A stretch of DNA of 44,593 bases from Candidatus Krumholzibacteriia bacterium (GTDB taxonomy: Bacteria; Krumholzibacteriota; Krumholzibacteriia; Krumholzibacteriales; Krumholzibacteriaceae), in NCBI GenBank assembly GCA_023131975.1, contig JAGLYV010000025.1, forward strand, positions 1 to 44,593, written 5' to 3'. The position numbers and the translations under genes were made by a program. Every line of letters begins with the position of its first letter. The first letter of the stretch is position 1. The notes under the pieces were generated by a model. The model was not told where the DNA came from, searched no databases, and was given only the letters and a program-made list of their open reading frames with translations. Of this stretch, positions 43,550-44,593 are shown piece by piece.

Positions 43550-44593
43550 TCAATCAAGGCCCTGGAACGCCAGCGGATGCTTTTTGTGGAAAGTCGTCGA
43601 CTCCTGATACCGCGCGGCCACGGCGAGAAGTATTCCCTCTTCAAAAAGCCGGCTGTTGAATGTGATGCTCACTGGTTTACCCTCATCTGAAAAACCGTTC
43701 GGCAGGACTACGCAGGGATGACCCGTCAGATTTGTGACGAGAAGATTGGATCCCTGGAAGGACGGCGCTATCCAGACATCTACCCCAAGTTTTTCCATGT
43801 CGCGCATCAGCATGTACCTGATCCTGTTTGCCTGTATATACTCGACGGCGGGGATAAGTCTCGCGGCACGAAACACGTTCGGCCAGGCGTTCCTCACCTG
43901 CCTGACCATCTGGTCATCCCGTCCGGACCGTGTCAGCTCGTCGAAAGATGCCGCGGCTTCCGCCCCGAGGATAAACGATATCTCGTAGACCGGATATTCG
44001 GGAAGCTCGATCGGGACAAGCTCCGCCCCCAGTTCCCTCAACCTTTCCAGTGTCGCGTTGTCAGTGTCTTTCCATTCATAGTCCTCTTCGAACGCACTCT
44101 TTATATACCCTATCCTGAAACCGTTCAGGTCCAGTCCGGGATCGATATTGAAAGGAATGTCGTGAACGGTCCTGTCTTTTCCGTCCGGGCCCCTTATTAT
44201 ATCAAAGACGATAGCGCAATCACAGACGCTCCTGCATATCGGCCCTATCTTGTCCATCGACCAGCTCAAAGCCATTGCTCCCTCGCGGCTGACTCTTCCG
44301 AAGGTGGGCCTCAGCCCCGTAGCTCCGCATCTCGTCGAGGGGGATACGATCGACCCCCATGTCTCCGTACCGATCGCGAACGGTACCAGTCCCGCGGCAG
44401 TGGCGGAAGCCGGCCCGGCGGATGAGCCACTGGAACCCTCTGTGATGTCCCATGGATTTCTGGTCGTCCCGCCGAACCAGACGTCACCCCATGCCAGTGC
44501 CCCAAGGGTGAGTTTAGCGACGAGGACTGCCCCGGCCTCTTCGAGCTTCTCTATCACTGTGGCGTTACGGTCGATCATCTGTTTCCGATAAGG
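43550..44593 (-). CDS. Amidase signature family protein, N-terminus outside window
   Basis: The frame stays open to the right edge, so the true start and the catalytic Lys region are outside. About 347 residues are visible. The amidase signature is EGSSGSSAGPASATAAGLVPFAIGTETWGSIVSPSTRC (read in parts: GSSGSSAGPAS, then GTETWGSIVSPS), providing the cis-Ser and nucleophilic Ser of the Ser-cisSer-Lys triad; then GLRPTFGRVSREGAM and SMDKIGPICRSV. Trp replaces the Asp or Gly that I usually expect in GTETxGSI. Such enzymes hydrolyse amides; the substrate is unknown. The C-terminal part ends HPCVVLPNGFSDEGKPVS and a short tail. It is 129 bases upstream of the metallopeptidase gene, probably a separate unit. 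Confidence 0.88.
   Translation of the reverse strand, partial: PYRKQMIDRNATVIEKLEEAGAVLVAKLTLGALAWGDVWFGGTTRNPWDITEGSSGSSAGPASATAAGLVPFAIGTETWGSIVSPSTRCGATGLRPTFGRVSREGAMALSWSMDKIGPICRSVCDCAIVFDIIRGPDGKDRTVHDIPFNIDPGLDLNGFRIGYIKSAFEEDYEWKDTDNATLERLRELGAELVPIELPEYPVYEISFILGAEAAASFDELTRSGRDDQMVRQVRNAWPNVFRAARLIPAVEYIQANRIRYMLMRDMEKLGVDVWIAPSFQGSNLLVTNLTGHPCVVLPNGFSDEGKPVSITFNSRLFEEGILLAVAARYQESTTFHKKHPLAFQGLD

Noticed and set aside
1-44593. tRNA, rRNA, CRISPR arrays, insertion sequences, toxin-antitoxin or phage genes
   Set aside because: Intergenic regions are short and none shows a cloverleaf, direct-repeat spacing, transposase frame or integrase.

Overview
The window is dense bacterial chromosome with about 38 protein-coding genes, most of them on the minus strand. 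I saw no rRNA, tRNA, CRISPR array, insertion sequence or prophage. Several traits point to a diderm anaerobe related to the FCB / candidate-phylum assemblage: an outer-membrane barrel protein ending in Phe, lipoproteins with lipoboxes, a TPR protein with a GWxTD-type domain, a TonB C-terminal protein, a K+-dependent membrane pyrophosphatase, a glycyl radical enzyme and an H2-linked heterodisulfide-reductase complex. The exact phylum cannot be fixed from sequence reading alone.

Layout, left to right. (1) 1-4331, minus strand: a tightly packed operon of a nitroreductase, a cobalamin/siderophore-type ABC importer (lipoprotein, ATPase, permease), a glycyl radical activase, and the start of a glycyl radical enzyme cut by the window edge. 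Just upstream, 4372-5769, is a double-length ThyX-like protein. (2) 5791-8856: a large secreted gluzincin / beta-propeller / outer-membrane barrel fusion. (3) 8996-10941: hflK-hflC. (4) 11089-20376: an eleven-gene run hdrC-hdrB-hdrA-mvhD-mvhG-mvhA-maturation protease-hypA-hypB-hypC-hypD, with a good sigma70-like promoter and a perfect palindrome in front. This encodes a complete MvhADG-HdrABC-type electron-bifurcating hydrogenase complex plus much of its maturation machinery; hypE and hypF are not in the window. (5) 20689-27000: a TPR lipoprotein, an EamA transporter, a DUF116 variant, a two-TM protein, a lone receiver, a small secreted protein and an HD-GYP protein. (6) 27134-33787: the TPR/GWxTD lipoprotein, a pgsA-nitroreductase-small membrane protein operon, a TonB C-terminal protein, two tandem paralogous secreted proteins and an FG-GAP-like secreted protein. 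(7) 33784-44593: gamma-glutamyltransferase, YchF, K+-dependent pyrophosphatase, the threonine degradation pair kbl and tdh, a secreted HELGH metallopeptidase and an amidase cut by the right edge.

How they fit together (inference): the Hdr-Mvh complex would oxidise H2 and split electrons between ferredoxin and a disulfide-type acceptor. The pyrophosphatase would conserve energy as an ion gradient. Tdh-Kbl, the amidase, the secreted peptidases and gamma-glutamyltransferase suggest growth on amino acids, peptides and amides, and the glycyl radical enzyme adds a strictly anaerobic radical reaction. The most striking items are the HdrABC-MvhADG operon with its palindromic site, the ThyX-like protein whose signature residues are split between two halves, the peptidase-propeller-barrel fusion, the importer-glycyl radical operon, and the tandem cysteine-bearing secreted paralogs.
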